This document shows positions 8,015-16,820 of a stretch of 64,000 bases of DNA, one piece after another. The stretch comes from CAVPTL01 sp963708725 (lineage in GTDB: Bacteria > Actinomycetota > Thermoleophilia > Gaiellales > JAICJC01). The position numbers and the translations under genes were made by a program. Each line of letters begins with the position of its first letter. Positions within the stretch are counted from its first letter, which is position 1. The DNA lies in the NCBI GenBank assembly GCA_963708725.1, contig CAVPTL010000008.1, forward strand, positions 434,001 to 498,000. Reading direction: 5' to 3'. Below the pieces are notes generated by a model. That model was not told where the DNA came from. It worked only from the letters and a program-made list of their open reading frames with translations, and did not search any database.

Positions 8015-10555
8015 GTGGCTTTTGACACCCTTGACGGCGGCCGCGTAGAGCCGCGCGAGCTCGCCGAGGAGATGCGGTCGAGCTACCTCGACTACGCCAT
8101 GAGCGTGATCGTGGGGCGTGCCCTTCCCGACGTGCGAGACGGTCTCAAGCCGGTGCATCGCCGGGTGCTCTACGCCATGTCAGAGCGCGGTCTACAACCC
8201 GGGCGGCCGTACTCCAAGTGCGCGGCCGTGGTCGGCGACGTGCTCGGCAAGTACCACCCCCACGGAGACACCGCGGCCTACGACGCCCTGGTGCGCATGG
8301 CCCAGTGGTTCTCGCTGCGCTACTCGCTTGTTGACGGGCAGGGCAACTTCGGAAACCAGGACGGCTATGGCGCTGCCGCGATGCGCTACACCGAGTGCCG
8401 GCTGACCAAGCTCGCGTCCGAGATGCTGCGCGACATCGACGCCAACACCGTCGACTTCATCCCGAACTACGACGGCCGCCACAAAGAGCCTTCGGTATTG
8501 CCGGCGCGGTATCCGAACCTGCTGGTCAATGGTTCGGCGGGAATCGCGGTCGGCATGGCGACCAACATTCCGCCCCACAACCTGGGCGAGACGATCGACG
8601 CCGCCGTTGCGCTGATCGACAATCCGGAAGCCACCGTCGATGACCTGATGCAGCACGTCAAGGGCCCCGACTTCCCGACTGCCGGGCTCATCATGGGTAC
8701 CTCGGGTATCCGCGAGGCGTATGACACCGGTCGCGGGCGGGTCGTGATGCGCGCGCGGGTGCACACCGAGGACGTCAAGGGCAACAAATCGGCGCTGATC
8801 GTCACCGAGCTTCCGTACATGGTGAAAAAGGGCGGCGACGACGGTGTGATCGCCAAGATCGCCGACCTCGTCAACGGCAAGGTGATCTCCGAGATCGCCG
8901 ACATCAACGACGAGTCCGACCGCAACGGCATGCGCATCTACATCGAGCTGAAGCGCGACGCGATTCCGCTGGTGGTGCTGAACAAGCTGTACAAGCACAC
9001 CGCGCTTCAGACCACCTTCGGCGTGAACATGGTGGCGCTGGTCGACGGAGTCAATCCCCGCACGCTGTCGTTGCGGCAGATCCTCAACCACTATCTGGAT
9101 CACCAGCGCGAGGTCGTCACCCGCCGTACCAAGAACGAGCTCGAGCGGGCCGAGCGTCGCGCTCATGTGCTCGAGGGCTACCTGATTGCCCTCGACAATC
9201 TGGACGCGGTGATCGCCGTGATTCGTGGCTCAGACGACGCCGATACCGCGCGCACCGATCTGATGACCCAGTTCGGTCTGACCGAGATTCAGGCGCAGGC
9301 GATCCTGGACATGCGGCTGCGGGCGCTGACCGGCCTCGAGCGCAAGAAGATCAAGGACGAGCACGACGACCTGATGGAGCGCATCGGAGAGCTGCGCGCG
9401 ATCCTCGCCGACGAATCGCGGCTGATGGCGCTGATCCGAGAAGAGATGCTCGAGATCAAGGAGTCCTTCGCCGACGATCGCCGCACCGAGATCGTCCCCG
9501 CCGAGGGTGAGATCGACCTCGAGCAGCTGATCGCCGAGGAAGACATGGTGATTTCGATCACCGCGTCGGGATACATCAAGCGGATTGCGCTCTCGGCTTA
9601 CCGCACCCAGGGCCGCGGCGGGGTGGGTGTGATCGGGATGGACATGAAGGAAGACGACTACATCGAGCACCTGTTCGTCGCCTCGACCCACGATTACCTT
9701 CTGTTCTTCACGACCGTGGGCAAGGTGTATCGAGTCAAGGTGCACGAGCTGCCGCAGGGCAATCGCCAGTCGAAGGGCCGCGCGCTCGTCAACGTGCTGC
9801 CGCTGCGTCAGGACGAGTACGTCCGCGCCGTGATCGACACGCGTGACTACAGCGAGGGCAAGTACCTGCTGTTCGCCACCCGCAACGGCATCGTCAAAAA
9901 GACCGAGTTCAAGTCCTACGACACCGTGCTCAAGGCCGACGGCATCATCGCTCTCAAGGTGCGCGACGGCGACGAGCTGGTCGGGGTGCGGCTGACCGAC
10001 GGTGACGACGACGTACTGATGGTCTCACGCAACGGATCGGCGGTGCGGTTCTCCGAGCAGGACGTACGGCCAATGGGTCGCGACACCACGGGCGTCGCCG
10101 GCATGAAGATGCGGGCCTCGGACGAGGTGATCGCCGTTGAGATCGCCCGGGACGATCAGGATCTGCTGGTGGTGACCGAAAACGGGTACGGCAAGCGCAC
10201 TCGCGTGGACGAATACCCCATCAAGGGTCGCGGGACGATGGGCGTGCTCACGATCCGCTACACCGAATCGCGTGGCCGGCTGGCCGGCTCGATGATCGTC
10301 AAAGACTCGTACGAGGTGATGTTCATCTCGCAGGATGGGACGGTCATCCGCCAATCGGCCGACGGTATCTCGCGTATGGGCAGGTCAACTCAGGGCGTTC
10401 GCCTGATGAATCTGCGTGAGGGCGACAAGGTCTCGAGCATCGCCCGCGTGACAGAGCCGCAAACGGTGGCCGACGACGATGAGTTGCCCGAAGAACTCCC
10501 CCTGACGGACAGCACTCAAGAATCGGATGGTTCTGCCGATACTGCCACCGACTAA
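8015..10555 (+). CDS. gyrA: DNA gyrase subunit A
   Basis: An 846-residue cleavage-reunion subunit. The winged-helix active site has Tyr125 in AAAMRYTECRLT and the quinolone-region motif HPHGDTAAYDALVRMAQ, with Thr86 and Asp90 at the positions of E. coli Ser83 and Asp87. The C-terminal beta-pinwheel holds repeated blades; the GyrA box reads QGRGGVG (532-538) instead of the basic QRRGGKG type. The acidic C-terminal tail is rich in Asp/Glu. The start is GTG just after gyrB, so gyrBA is one operon. Confidence 0.97.
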   Translation: MAFDTLDGGRVEPRELAEEMRSSYLDYAMSVIVGRALPDVRDGLKPVHRRVLYAMSERGLQPGRPYSKCAAVVGDVLGKYHPHGDTAAYDALVRMAQWFSLRYSLVDGQGNFGNQDGYGAAAMRYTECRLTKLASEMLRDIDANTVDFIPNYDGRHKEPSVLPARYPNLLVNGSAGIAVGMATNIPPHNLGETIDAAVALIDNPEATVDDLMQHVKGPDFPTAGLIMGTSGIREAYDTGRGRVVMRARVHTEDVKGNKSALIVTELPYMVKKGGDDGVIAKIADLVNGKVISEIADINDESDRNGMRIYIELKRDAIPLVVLNKLYKHTALQTTFGVNMVALVDGVNPRTLSLRQILNHYLDHQREVVTRRTKNELERAERRAHVLEGYLIALDNLDAVIAVIRGSDDADTARTDLMTQFGLTEIQAQAILDMRLRALTGLERKKIKDEHDDLMERIGELRAILADESRLMALIREEMLEIKESFADDRRTEIVPAEGEIDLEQLIAEEDMVISITASGYIKRIALSAYRTQGRGGVGVIGMDMKEDDYIEHLFVASTHDYLLFFTTVGKVYRVKVHELPQGNRQSKGRALVNVLPLRQDEYVRAVIDTRDYSEGKYLLFATRNGIVKKTEFKSYDTVLKADGIIALKVRDGDELVGVRLTDGDDDVLMVSRNGSAVRFSEQDVRPMGRDTTGVAGMKMRASDEVIAVEIARDDQDLLVVTENGYGKRTRVDEYPIKGRGTMGVLTIRYTESRGRLAGSMIVKDSYEVMFISQDGTVIRQSADGISRMGRSTQGVRLMNLREGDKVSSIARVTEPQTVADDDELPEELPLTDSTQESDGSADTATD

Positions 10556-10665
10556 GCGTTCGTAAGCGGGCGCTTGGTCAGCTGGAAGGAATTGGAGAAT
10601 CACTCGCGAATCTGATTGCACCGGTGGAACGACGAGGCCGGAGCTCCGTGAAGGGAAGGCAAGCC

Positions 10666-10968
10666 ATGATGAGACAGGTAGACCTGCTTGAGCCGGTTGC
10701 GATTACCGACCGCCTCGATCAACTTGACCTGTACCTGAGCCAGGTATGCGCGGTGGCCAACATCTCCAAGATGCAGCTCGACTACTGGACGAACAAGGCC
10801 GACATCCCCACCAAGGGCAAGAAGCAGCGGATGTACGACATGCACGCGGTCGAGCTGGTGATGCTCATCAAGCAGGCCAAGGACAAGGGTCTCAACCTCC
10901 AGGCCGCGATCGCCGCAGCGCACGAGTTTCAGGCTCGTGACGAGCAGGCCACGCCGCTCGCCTCCTAG
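10666..10968 (+). CDS. MerR-like helix-turn-helix protein
   Basis: One hundred residues from the ATG at 10666, chosen because a good Shine-Dalgarno run (AAGGGAAGG, 10651-10659) precedes it; a GTG at 10624 would add 14 residues. The body looks like a MerR-type DNA-binding domain: VCAVANISKMQLDYWTNKADIP (recognition helix and wing), then RMYDMHAVELVMLIKQAKDKGLNLQAAIAAAHEF (coupling helix). No effector or metal-binding domain follows, so I cannot predict a signal. It sits 110 bp after gyrA and converges on galT. Confidence 0.72.
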   Translation: MMRQVDLLEPVAITDRLDQLDLYLSQVCAVANISKMQLDYWTNKADIPTKGKKQRMYDMHAVELVMLIKQAKDKGLNLQAAIAAAHEFQARDEQATPLAS

Positions 10969-10971
10969 AGG

Positions 10972-11844
10972 CTACGACCCGCGCAGCTCCGTCGCCGCCA
11001 CCGCCGGGTCGACGGTGTTCACCCACACCCCTGCTCCGAACTCCACCGATGCCGGCACGGTCAGCCGGGGTAGCAGCTCGATGTGCCAGTGAAAGTCGGG
11101 ACCGCCAGGTGGAGAATCGTGCACGATCGCATTCCACGCGAGGTCGGCGCCGAGCACCGACTGTAGGCGGGTGACGGCGCGCTGGATCGCGTGCGTCATG
11201 ACCTGGGGTCGGTCTGCGCGCGGCGTGTGCTCCACCGGAATGATCCACGTTTCGTAGGGGACTCGACTCCAGCTCGGGCAGACGATCACGATCCCGGCGC
11301 GGCTTTCGACCACCTGGTCGGCCTCGGCGGTCAGTGCGGAGCACAGCGGGCAGGCCCTGGAGATGGCGTCCAGCTCGAGCGCCAGCACCGGCGGTATCTG
11401 ATCGAACGGCACCAGTTGGGAGTGAGAGTGGTCAAGAGACGCTCCTGCGCCGGGCCCCTCGTTCACACAGACGAGCACCCAAGCCGCCCCGTCAGCAACT
11501 GCCGCGTTGACCCGCTGTTGCCAGGCCTCGGCCACCGAATCGAGTAACCCGGCGCCCAGTTCCGCATACCGGGTGATGTGTGCAGGCCCGTGCACGATCA
11601 CCTCCTGTCCCGCGAACGCCGGGTATTTGTTGGGCACCACTCGCACCTGCCAGCCGGGCGAATCGGCGGCCGCGCCCGGCGCCCGGCCCAGCGCGAGCAC
11701 CTCGGGCGGTGTCATCGCCTCGTGGCCCTCACACAGGGGGCAGCTCTTCGCCTCGCTCGTCCGGGTCGTGCGGCCAGCCGCACCGGGCCGCGAGGCGCGG
11801 CCGGGAGCGATCACCACCGGCACGCCGGTGAGCGGGTTTCGCAC
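10972..11844 (-). CDS. galT: Galactose-1-phosphate uridylyltransferase-like HIT-superfamily protein
   Basis: A 290-residue two-domain HIT-superfamily nucleotidyltransferase. It has two CPLC zinc-binding pairs (about residues 36-39 and 167-170), the active-site region GPGAGASLDHSHSQLVPF, and the second-domain motif FHWHIELLPRL. In GalT the active site is HPHGQ; here it is HSHSQ, keeping both His but losing the Pro. The family catalyses UMP transfer between UDP-glucose and galactose-1-phosphate; a related hexose-1-phosphate nucleotidyltransferase is possible. The GTG start lies 14 bp after the slipin stop, so it probably shares that operon. No galK or galE is present in the window. Confidence 0.75.
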   Translation of the reverse strand: MRNPLTGVPVVIAPGRASRPGAAGRTTRTSEAKSCPLCEGHEAMTPPEVLALGRAPGAAADSPGWQVRVVPNKYPAFAGQEVIVHGPAHITRYAELGAGLLDSVAEAWQQRVNAAVADGAAWVLVCVNEGPGAGASLDHSHSQLVPFDQIPPVLALELDAISRACPLCSALTAEADQVVESRAGIVIVCPSWSRVPYETWIIPVEHTPRADRPQVMTHAIQRAVTRLQSVLGADLAWNAIVHDSPPGGPDFHWHIELLPRLTVPASVEFGAGVWVNTVDPAVAATELRGS

Positions 11845-11858
11845 AAGCCTCAGAGCTG

Positions 11859-12626
11859 CTACCCGTTGCCCTTCACGAACTGCAGCATCTCGAGTGGAAT
11901 CGGCAGGATCGTGGTCGTGTTGTTCGTGGACGAGATCTCGATCAGCGTTTGCAGGTAGCGCAGCTGGAGCGCCATCGGGTGCTCGGCGATCACACCGGCA
12001 GCATCACTCAGTTTGGCGGCTGCCTGGAACTCGCCCTCGGCCGCGATCACCTTGGCGCGGCGCTCTCGCTCGGCTTCGGCCTGACGAGCCATGGCGCGCT
12101 GCATGCTGCTGGGAATCTCCACGTCACGCACTTCGACCACCGAGACTTTGATGCCCCATGGCGCCGTCTGTTCGTCGATGATCTGCTGCAGGATCTGGTT
12201 GATCTGCTCACGCTCGGACAGAAGCTCGTCGAGGTGATGCTGGCCCAGCACGCTTCGCAGCGTCGTCTGGGCGATCTGGAGCGTGGCCTGCGAGAAGTCG
12301 GCGACCTCGACAATTGCCGCGGTCGGGTCGATCACGCGGAAGTACGCGACGGCGTTGACCTTGGCCGGCACGTTGTCTTTGGTGATCACGTCCTGGGGTG
12401 GGACGACGAGCGTGATCGTGCGCAGCTCGACGCGCACCATCTTGTCGACGACCGGGATGAGCAGAAACAGGCCCGGGCCCTTGGGGGCGCCGAGCAGTCG
12501 GCCGAGTCGGAACACCACACCGCGCTCGTACTCGCGGAGCACTCGCACGGAGGCTGCGATCAGTGCGATCACGAACACCACCACGATCGCGCCGACGATC
12601 AGCTCGGGGGTTGCGGAGTAGATCAC
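11859..12626 (-). CDS. Slipin (SPFH/stomatin-domain membrane protein)
   Basis: A 255-residue protein with one N-terminal transmembrane helix (about residues 8-30) and a full SPFH domain: EYERGVVFRLGRLLGAPKGPGL, then VPPQDVITKDNVPAKVNAVAYFRV, QTTLRSVLGQHHLDELLSERE, and the coiled-coil RQAEAERERRAKVIAAEGEFQAA. Slipins form membrane-associated oligomers. The gene overlaps the upstream NfeD protease gene by 4 bp; slipin and long NfeD are a classic partner pair. Confidence 0.92.
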   Translation of the reverse strand: MIYSATPELIVGAIVVVFVIALIAASVRVLREYERGVVFRLGRLLGAPKGPGLFLLIPVVDKMVRVELRTITLVVPPQDVITKDNVPAKVNAVAYFRVIDPTAAIVEVADFSQATLQIAQTTLRSVLGQHHLDELLSEREQINQILQQIIDEQTAPWGIKVSVVEVRDVEIPSSMQRAMARQAEAERERRAKVIAAEGEFQAAAKLSDAAGVIAEHPMALQLRYLQTLIEISSTNNTTTILPIPLEMLQFVKGNG

Positions 12627-13972
12627 GGATGTGCTCCTTCGGGGTCGGCGTCGGTAACGCGCTGCCTCACGTGCAGCATGAGACCGTCCACCTCGTTGAT
12701 CACGACCGGGTCCCCGGCCGCGACGCGGACATCATCGTCGATGCGGGCTCGCCACAACTCACCATGAACCATGACCTGCCCATCGGGCGCGAGCGGTGTG
12801 CGGACGATCGCCGTTTGGCCCAGCAGTGCCGCCGCGCCGCCGCCATAGGCCGAAATCGGTTGATGCCGCGCGGCCACCACCTTGGTGACGACCACCGCCA
12901 GCAAGCCTCCGAGTAACGCTCCGACGCCGATCACGAGCACCGGAGACGTCTCCCCCAGGGAGCCCTGCGTCCGGAACAGCAGCAGCCCGCCGACGGAGAG
13001 AGCGACGATCCCCGAGATTGCGATCAGACCGTGGCTGGTCACAAATCCCTCGAGCAGCAGTAGAGCGACCCCGAACACGATCAGCGCGGCGCCGGCCCAG
13101 TTGATGGGGACGATCGAGAACCCGAACAGCGCCAGGATCAGGCACACGCCACCGATCGTGCCGGGCAGAATCACACCGGGATTGAGCACCTCGTAGGCCA
13201 CGCCTGCGATCCCGGCCAGGAAGATCAGATACAGCACGTTAGGATCGATCAGGATGTTCAGGAGCTCAAGCGTCCACGGCATCCCAAACGACTCCACCTG
13301 TGCGTTTGCCGTGTGCAGGACGATCGGCTTCTGAACATAGGTGGTGGTCATCCCGTTGACAGAGTTGAGCAGTGCGGTGAGGTTCGGCGCGGTGCCCTCG
13401 ACGAGGTTATGGGCCACCGCCTGTTGGGCGGTGTACTCCGTCGCCTGGGTCACGATCCGCTGCGCGAGCACCGGGTTTCGGCCGTGGTCTGCGGCCAGGC
13501 TTCGCATCTGCGCGCGGGAGTCGTTGACGATCTTCCGGTGAAGGTCAGAGCCGATGTTCTGGCCAGACGAGTCGATCGGCGTCGCCGCCCCGATGTGCGT
13601 GGTCGGAGCCATGATCGCGAGATCGGATGCCATCGTGATCACCGCCCCTGCCGACGCGGCCCGCGCGCCCTCGGGCGAGACGTACACGATCACCGGCACC
13701 GGGGAGCTGAGCTCGTCGGCGACAATGTCATCCATCGAACTTCCCAGACCACCTGGTGTGTTCAGCTCGATCACCAGCGCGGCGGCGTGTTCGCTCTTGG
13801 CCTGGTCGATCGAGTCGCTGACGAATGACGCCGACACCGGGTTGATCTCACTCGAGAGCGTGATTGCGATCACGAGTGGACGGCTGCCGGTGGTCGCCGC
13901 TGCGGCGGAAACCGGGCCGATCGAGAGCAGCGCTGCGAGGATCGCGAGCGCCATGGCATATCGGGCGCGCAT
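12623..13972 (-). CDS. NfeD family membrane-bound ClpP-class serine protease (long form)
   Basis: A 449-residue protein: signal peptide (1-25), a ClpP-like protease domain (about 30-230), several transmembrane helices (about 235-370), and a C-terminal OB-fold NfeD domain (GQTAIVRTPLAPDGQVMVHGELWRA). The protease domain shows ELNTPGGLGSSMDDIV and the nucleophile segment ARAASAGAVITMASD, with Ser in the SAG motif. In archaeal homologues this protease cleaves the partner stomatin; that role here is inferred. A TACCAT hexamer lies 6 nt before the ATG (complement of 13979-13984), consistent with a leaderless mRNA. Confidence 0.9.
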   Translation of the reverse strand: MRARYAMALAILAALLSIGPVSAAAATTGSRPLVIAITLSSEINPVSASFVSDSIDQAKSEHAAALVIELNTPGGLGSSMDDIVADELSSPVPVIVYVSPEGARAASAGAVITMASDLAIMAPTTHIGAATPIDSSGQNIGSDLHRKIVNDSRAQMRSLAADHGRNPVLAQRIVTQATEYTAQQAVAHNLVEGTAPNLTALLNSVNGMTTTYVQKPIVLHTANAQVESFGMPWTLELLNILIDPNVLYLIFLAGIAGVAYEVLNPGVILPGTIGGVCLILALFGFSIVPINWAGAALIVFGVALLLLEGFVTSHGLIAISGIVALSVGGLLLFRTQGSLGETSPVLVIGVGALLGGLLAVVVTKVVAARHQPISAYGGGAAALLGQTAIVRTPLAPDGQVMVHGELWRARIDDDVRVAAGDPVVINEVDGLMLHVRQRVTDADPEGAHP

Positions 13973-14012
13973 GGTGGAATGGTACGCCGTGAGCCCCGCT
14001 CGCCGATGGAAT

Positions 14013-14729
14013 TCAGCCGACGTCGACCGACGTCACCTCGGCCGAGCTGTGCGCCACCCCCGAAACCAGCAGCCGGCCGTCGCGATCGACGCCTTCGCAG
14101 AGGCCGTCGGTGCCACCGGCGAGGGTCACGTGACGGCCGTGCAGGTTGTCGTGCACGAGGCCCTCGAACCCGCGCTGTTCGAAGGCGGCGTAGCGCTGCT
14201 CGAGCGCCCACAGCAGATCGGCCAGGAGCCGGGGCCGATCGATTGCGGCACCGGTTTCGAGCCGAAGCGATGTCGCCGCCACCCGCGCGCCGGTTGGCAG
14301 TTCGTCGCGCTCGAGGTTCGCGTTCAACCCCACGCCGACGACGAGCTTGCCGTCACGATGCTCCGCCAACACTCCGCACAGCTTGCGATCGCCGATCACG
14401 ATGTCGTTCGGCCATCGCACCTGCGCGTCAAGACCGACCGCGTCGCAGACAGCGTCTGCGATCACCAGCGAGAGCGCCGGCAGCCGCTCGACAGGGGTGG
14501 TCGGCTCGAGCGCCAGCGAGAACATCACCCCGGCACCGTGGGGGCATTCCCAGGCTCGTCCCAGCCGGCCGCGCCCGGCGGTCTGGAGCTCGCATGCGAC
14601 CACTCCACCATGCGGCAGCGACCGGGCCGGCTCCTGTGTGGTCGGCACGGTGTCGAGGTACACGTAGGGATCGCCGAACCGACCCCGCAGGAGAGGCGTC
14701 ACATTCTCTGGCTCCAACGTCCGGCCCAC
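14013..14729 (-). CDS. birA: Biotin-[acetyl-CoA-carboxylase] ligase, class I (no DNA-binding domain)
   Basis: A 238-residue ligase that activates biotin as biotinyl-AMP and transfers it to the BCCP subunit of biotin carboxylases. Motifs: GRGRLGRAW (52-60), RWPNDI (105-110), KLCGVLAE with Lys116, and VGVGLNANLE. There is no N-terminal helix-turn-helix, so it is not a BirA repressor. The GTG start is 9 nt downstream of TAGTCT on the minus strand. It is divergent from the sigma-fab-acc unit, whose acetyl-CoA carboxylase needs biotin. accB/accC are not in the window. Confidence 0.92.
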   Translation of the reverse strand: MGRTLEPENVTPLLRGRFGDPYVYLDTVPTTQEPARSLPHGGVVACELQTAGRGRLGRAWECPHGAGVMFSLALEPTTPVERLPALSLVIADAVCDAVGLDAQVRWPNDIVIGDRKLCGVLAEHRDGKLVVGVGLNANLERDELPTGARVAATSLRLETGAAIDRPRLLADLLWALEQRYAAFEQRGFEGLVHDNLHGRHVTLAGGTDGLCEGVDRDGRLLVSGVAHSSAEVTSVDVG

Positions 14730-14752
14730 GGTCTCACTAGACTATCGGCTCG
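14730..14752. promoter_or_regulatory. Interlocked divergent promoters of birA and the sigma-factor gene
   Basis: Only 23 bp separate the two start codons. The palindromic heptamer TAGACTA at 14738-14744 gives TAGACT facing right, 9 nt before the ATG at 14753, and TAGTCT facing left, 9 nt before the GTG at 14729. Both fit TANNNT -10 boxes of leaderless transcripts and overlap almost fully, so only one polymerase could melt the site at a time. Inferred from sequence pattern only. Confidence 0.5.
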
Positions 14753-15379
14753 ATGTTCGCGCAACCGAAACGTCCCGCCGCTCGTCTGACGCTCCGAACC
14801 CAAAGACACGACCAGATGTCGTATCCCGCGCTGTCGGACGTTGTCCTTGCTGTGCGTGCCAAGGACGGTGATCAGCTGGCCCTCGAGACGCTCGTCGAAC
14901 GCCACGAGCCGGGTGTGCGACGACTCTCCGGTTATCTGCTGACAGACCCGCAGGACGCCGAAGACGCCGCCCAGGAGGCGCTCGCAAAGCTGTGTACGCG
15001 AATCCACCAGTTCCGAGGCGAGTCCCAGTTCACGACCTGGCTCCACAGCCTCGTGTCCAACACGTGTCGCGACCTGGGCGCGCGCCAGCGGCGCCGTCAG
15101 CACCAGATGCTCGAGCCGGCACACCTCGGTGTGGGTGGCGACGAGCCATCCGAACTGGCTCTCGAGCGCGATCAGCGGCGCAGTCTGCGCGCCGGGCTGG
15201 CGGCGCTTTCGGGAGATCAGCGGCACGTGATGGTGATGAAAGATGTGCTCTCGTTGTCGTACGAAGAGATCGCCGGAGCCCTGGAGATGCCGGTTGGGAC
15301 GGTCAAGTGCCACGCGCACCGCGGCCGCCAGCGGATGCGAAAAGCGCTTTCACCGCTGCGCCAGGCGGCCGGCGGGTGA
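14753..15379 (+). CDS. Sigma-70 family RNA polymerase sigma factor (ECF-like)
   Basis: A 208-residue two-domain sigma factor. Region 2 spans about 35-110 (LVERHEPGVRRLSGYLL, DPQDAEDAAQEALAKLCTRI, FTTWLHSLVSNTCRD). Region 4 spans about 145-200 (LAALSGDQRHVMVMKDVLSLSYEEIAGALE, then MPVGTVKCHAHRGRQRMRKAL). There is no region 3 and no adjacent anti-sigma gene. Start at 14753 is supported by the TAGACT box; a second ATG at codon 22 is possible. Its stop overlaps the GTG of fabZ (GTGA), so it is translationally coupled to the fatty-acid genes. Whether it controls them is unknown. Confidence 0.88.
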   Translation: MFAQPKRPAARLTLRTQRHDQMSYPALSDVVLAVRAKDGDQLALETLVERHEPGVRRLSGYLLTDPQDAEDAAQEALAKLCTRIHQFRGESQFTTWLHSLVSNTCRDLGARQRRRQHQMLEPAHLGVGGDEPSELALERDQRRSLRAGLAALSGDQRHVMVMKDVLSLSYEEIAGALEMPVGTVKCHAHRGRQRMRKALSPLRQAAGG

Positions 15380-15825
15380 CAGTGACACCGCTCGACCGGC
15401 AGGCGATCGAGAACATCATTCCCCACCGCGATCCGTTCCTGCTGATCGATGAGATCTCAGAACTCGAGCCGGGGGTGCGGGCGGTTGGGCGCTATCGCGT
15501 CCCCGAAGACGCGTGGTATCTGCGGGGCCATTTTCCGGGGAATCCGATCATGCCCGGGGTGTTGCAGGTCGAAGCGCTCGCACAGGTGGGTGCCGTCTGT
15601 GGCCTCTCACACCCCGACTTCGCGGGCAAACTCGCGTTGTTTGCGGGCATCGACGGCATCCGGTTCAAGCGGATCGTGCGACCGGGCGATGTGCTCGACC
15701 TCACCTGTGAGATCAACCGCCTACGGGGGCCGGTGGGTAGGGCCGACGCCTCCGCCTCCGTCGCGGGTGAGCTCGCCTGCCGTGGCACGATCACGTTTGC
15801 GCTGACGGAGGCGCCAGAAAGTTGA
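15376..15825 (+). CDS. fabZ: 3-hydroxyacyl-[acyl-carrier-protein] dehydratase FabZ
   Basis: A 149-residue hotdog-fold dehydratase of fatty-acid elongation. It shows IIPHRDPFLLIDEI, then the active-site segment GHFPGNPIMPGVLQVEALAQ with catalytic His52 and Glu66. I chose the GTG at 15376 because it overlaps the sigma-factor stop; a second GTG two codons later is an alternative. It overlaps fabH by 4 bp. FabZ works on 3-hydroxyacyl-ACPs of short to long chain. Confidence 0.93.
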   Translation: MTVTPLDRQAIENIIPHRDPFLLIDEISELEPGVRAVGRYRVPEDAWYLRGHFPGNPIMPGVLQVEALAQVGAVCGLSHPDFAGKLALFAGIDGIRFKRIVRPGDVLDLTCEINRLRGPVGRADASASVAGELACRGTITFALTEAPES

Positions 15826-16820
15826 TTGCAGCTTGCCGATCGGGTGTGGAGGTGCTTGGCGTGGGTTCGCATGTGCCCGAGCGGATCATGCCCAATGCCG
15901 AGATCGCGACGATGGTCGAGACCTCCGACGAGTGGATCGCATCCCGGACGGGGATTCGTGAGCGACGGATCGCAGCCGAGGGTGAATCGTCCGCCGACCT
16001 CGGCACGGTGGCGGCGAGAAACGCCCTGGCCGATGCGGGTGTCGAGGTCGATCAGATCGACCTGATCGTGGCCGCCACTGCGAGCCCCGACTACTACTTC
16101 CCCGCCACCGCCGCACTGATCGGGGAGCAGCTGGGCGCCTATAACATCGCCGCGTTCGATCTCTCCGCCGCCTGTAGTGGGTTCATCTACGCGCTTGCGC
16201 AGGCCTACAGTCAGGTCGAGTCGGGACTGGCCGATACGGCGCTGGTGGTCGGTACCGAGGTGTTCTCCCGGTTGCTCGACTGGACCGATCGTTCGACGTG
16301 TGTGCTGTTCGGCGACGGTGCGGGCGCGGTGGTGCTGGGTCGTAGAGGCGCGGGCACCGGTCTGCTCGGCTTTGAGATCGGCTCTGACGGTCGCGGCGGC
16401 GATCTGCTCAAGGTCGCGGCCGCCGGTCATCGGCGGGGCTCGCATTCGCCGTACGTCGAGATGGATGGGCCCCAGGTGTACAAGTTTGCGACGACAGTCT
16501 CGGTGGAATCCGCGATGCGGGTGCTGGAAGCGTCCAATCTCACCGTGGCCGACGTCGATGTGTTCGTTCCCCATCAGGCCAACCAGCGGATCATCGATCA
16601 TTCCGCCCGGCGCCTGGGGATTCCGGCGGAGAAGGTGTGTTCGAATGTTGCCCGGTACGGCAACACCTCGGCCGCCTCGATCCCGCTGTGCATGGACGAG
16701 AGCCTGCGTGACGGGCGGATCAAGGCCGGTGACATCGTGCTGATGGTCGGCTTTGGCGGTGGCCTCTCGTGGGGTTCGTGCGTGATGGAGTGGACAGCGA
16801 CCCGCGAGGCCGGCCGGTGA
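15822..16820 (+). CDS. fabH: 3-oxoacyl-[acyl-carrier-protein] synthase III (KAS III)
   Basis: A 332-residue initiating condensing enzyme joining acyl-CoA and malonyl-ACP. The thiolase-fold triad is complete: Cys118 in AACSGFIYAL, His251 in VPHQANQRI and Asn281 in RYGNTSAASI. The usual N-terminal signature TSDEWIASRTGIRERRIA is present. The start is TTG overlapping the fabZ stop. The stop overlaps the fabD GTG. Confidence 0.96.
   Translation: MIAACRSGVEVLGVGSHVPERIMPNAEIATMVETSDEWIASRTGIRERRIAAEGESSADLGTVAARNALADAGVEVDQIDLIVAATASPDYYFPATAALIGEQLGAYNIAAFDLSAACSGFIYALAQAYSQVESGLADTALVVGTEVFSRLLDWTDRSTCVLFGDGAGAVVLGRRGAGTGLLGFEIGSDGRGGDLLKVAAAGHRRGSHSPYVEMDGPQVYKFATTVSVESAMRVLEASNLTVADVDVFVPHQANQRIIDHSARRLGIPAEKVCSNVARYGNTSAASIPLCMDESLRDGRIKAGDIVLMVGFGGGLSWGSCVMEWTATREAGR

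Noticed and set aside
8192..9166. A 324-codon antisense open frame inside gyrA
   Set aside because: It is antisense to a highly conserved gene; the His/Val/Asp-rich translation reflects the complement of gyrA codons.
10553..10580. AAGCG...CGCTT hairpin after gyrA as a terminator
   Set aside because: Short stem, large loop and no T run.
10960..10973. Short palindrome GCCTC-CTA-GAGGC at the convergent ends of the MerR-like and galT genes, as a terminator
   Set aside because: Only five base pairs, a three-base loop and no T run; too weak to call.
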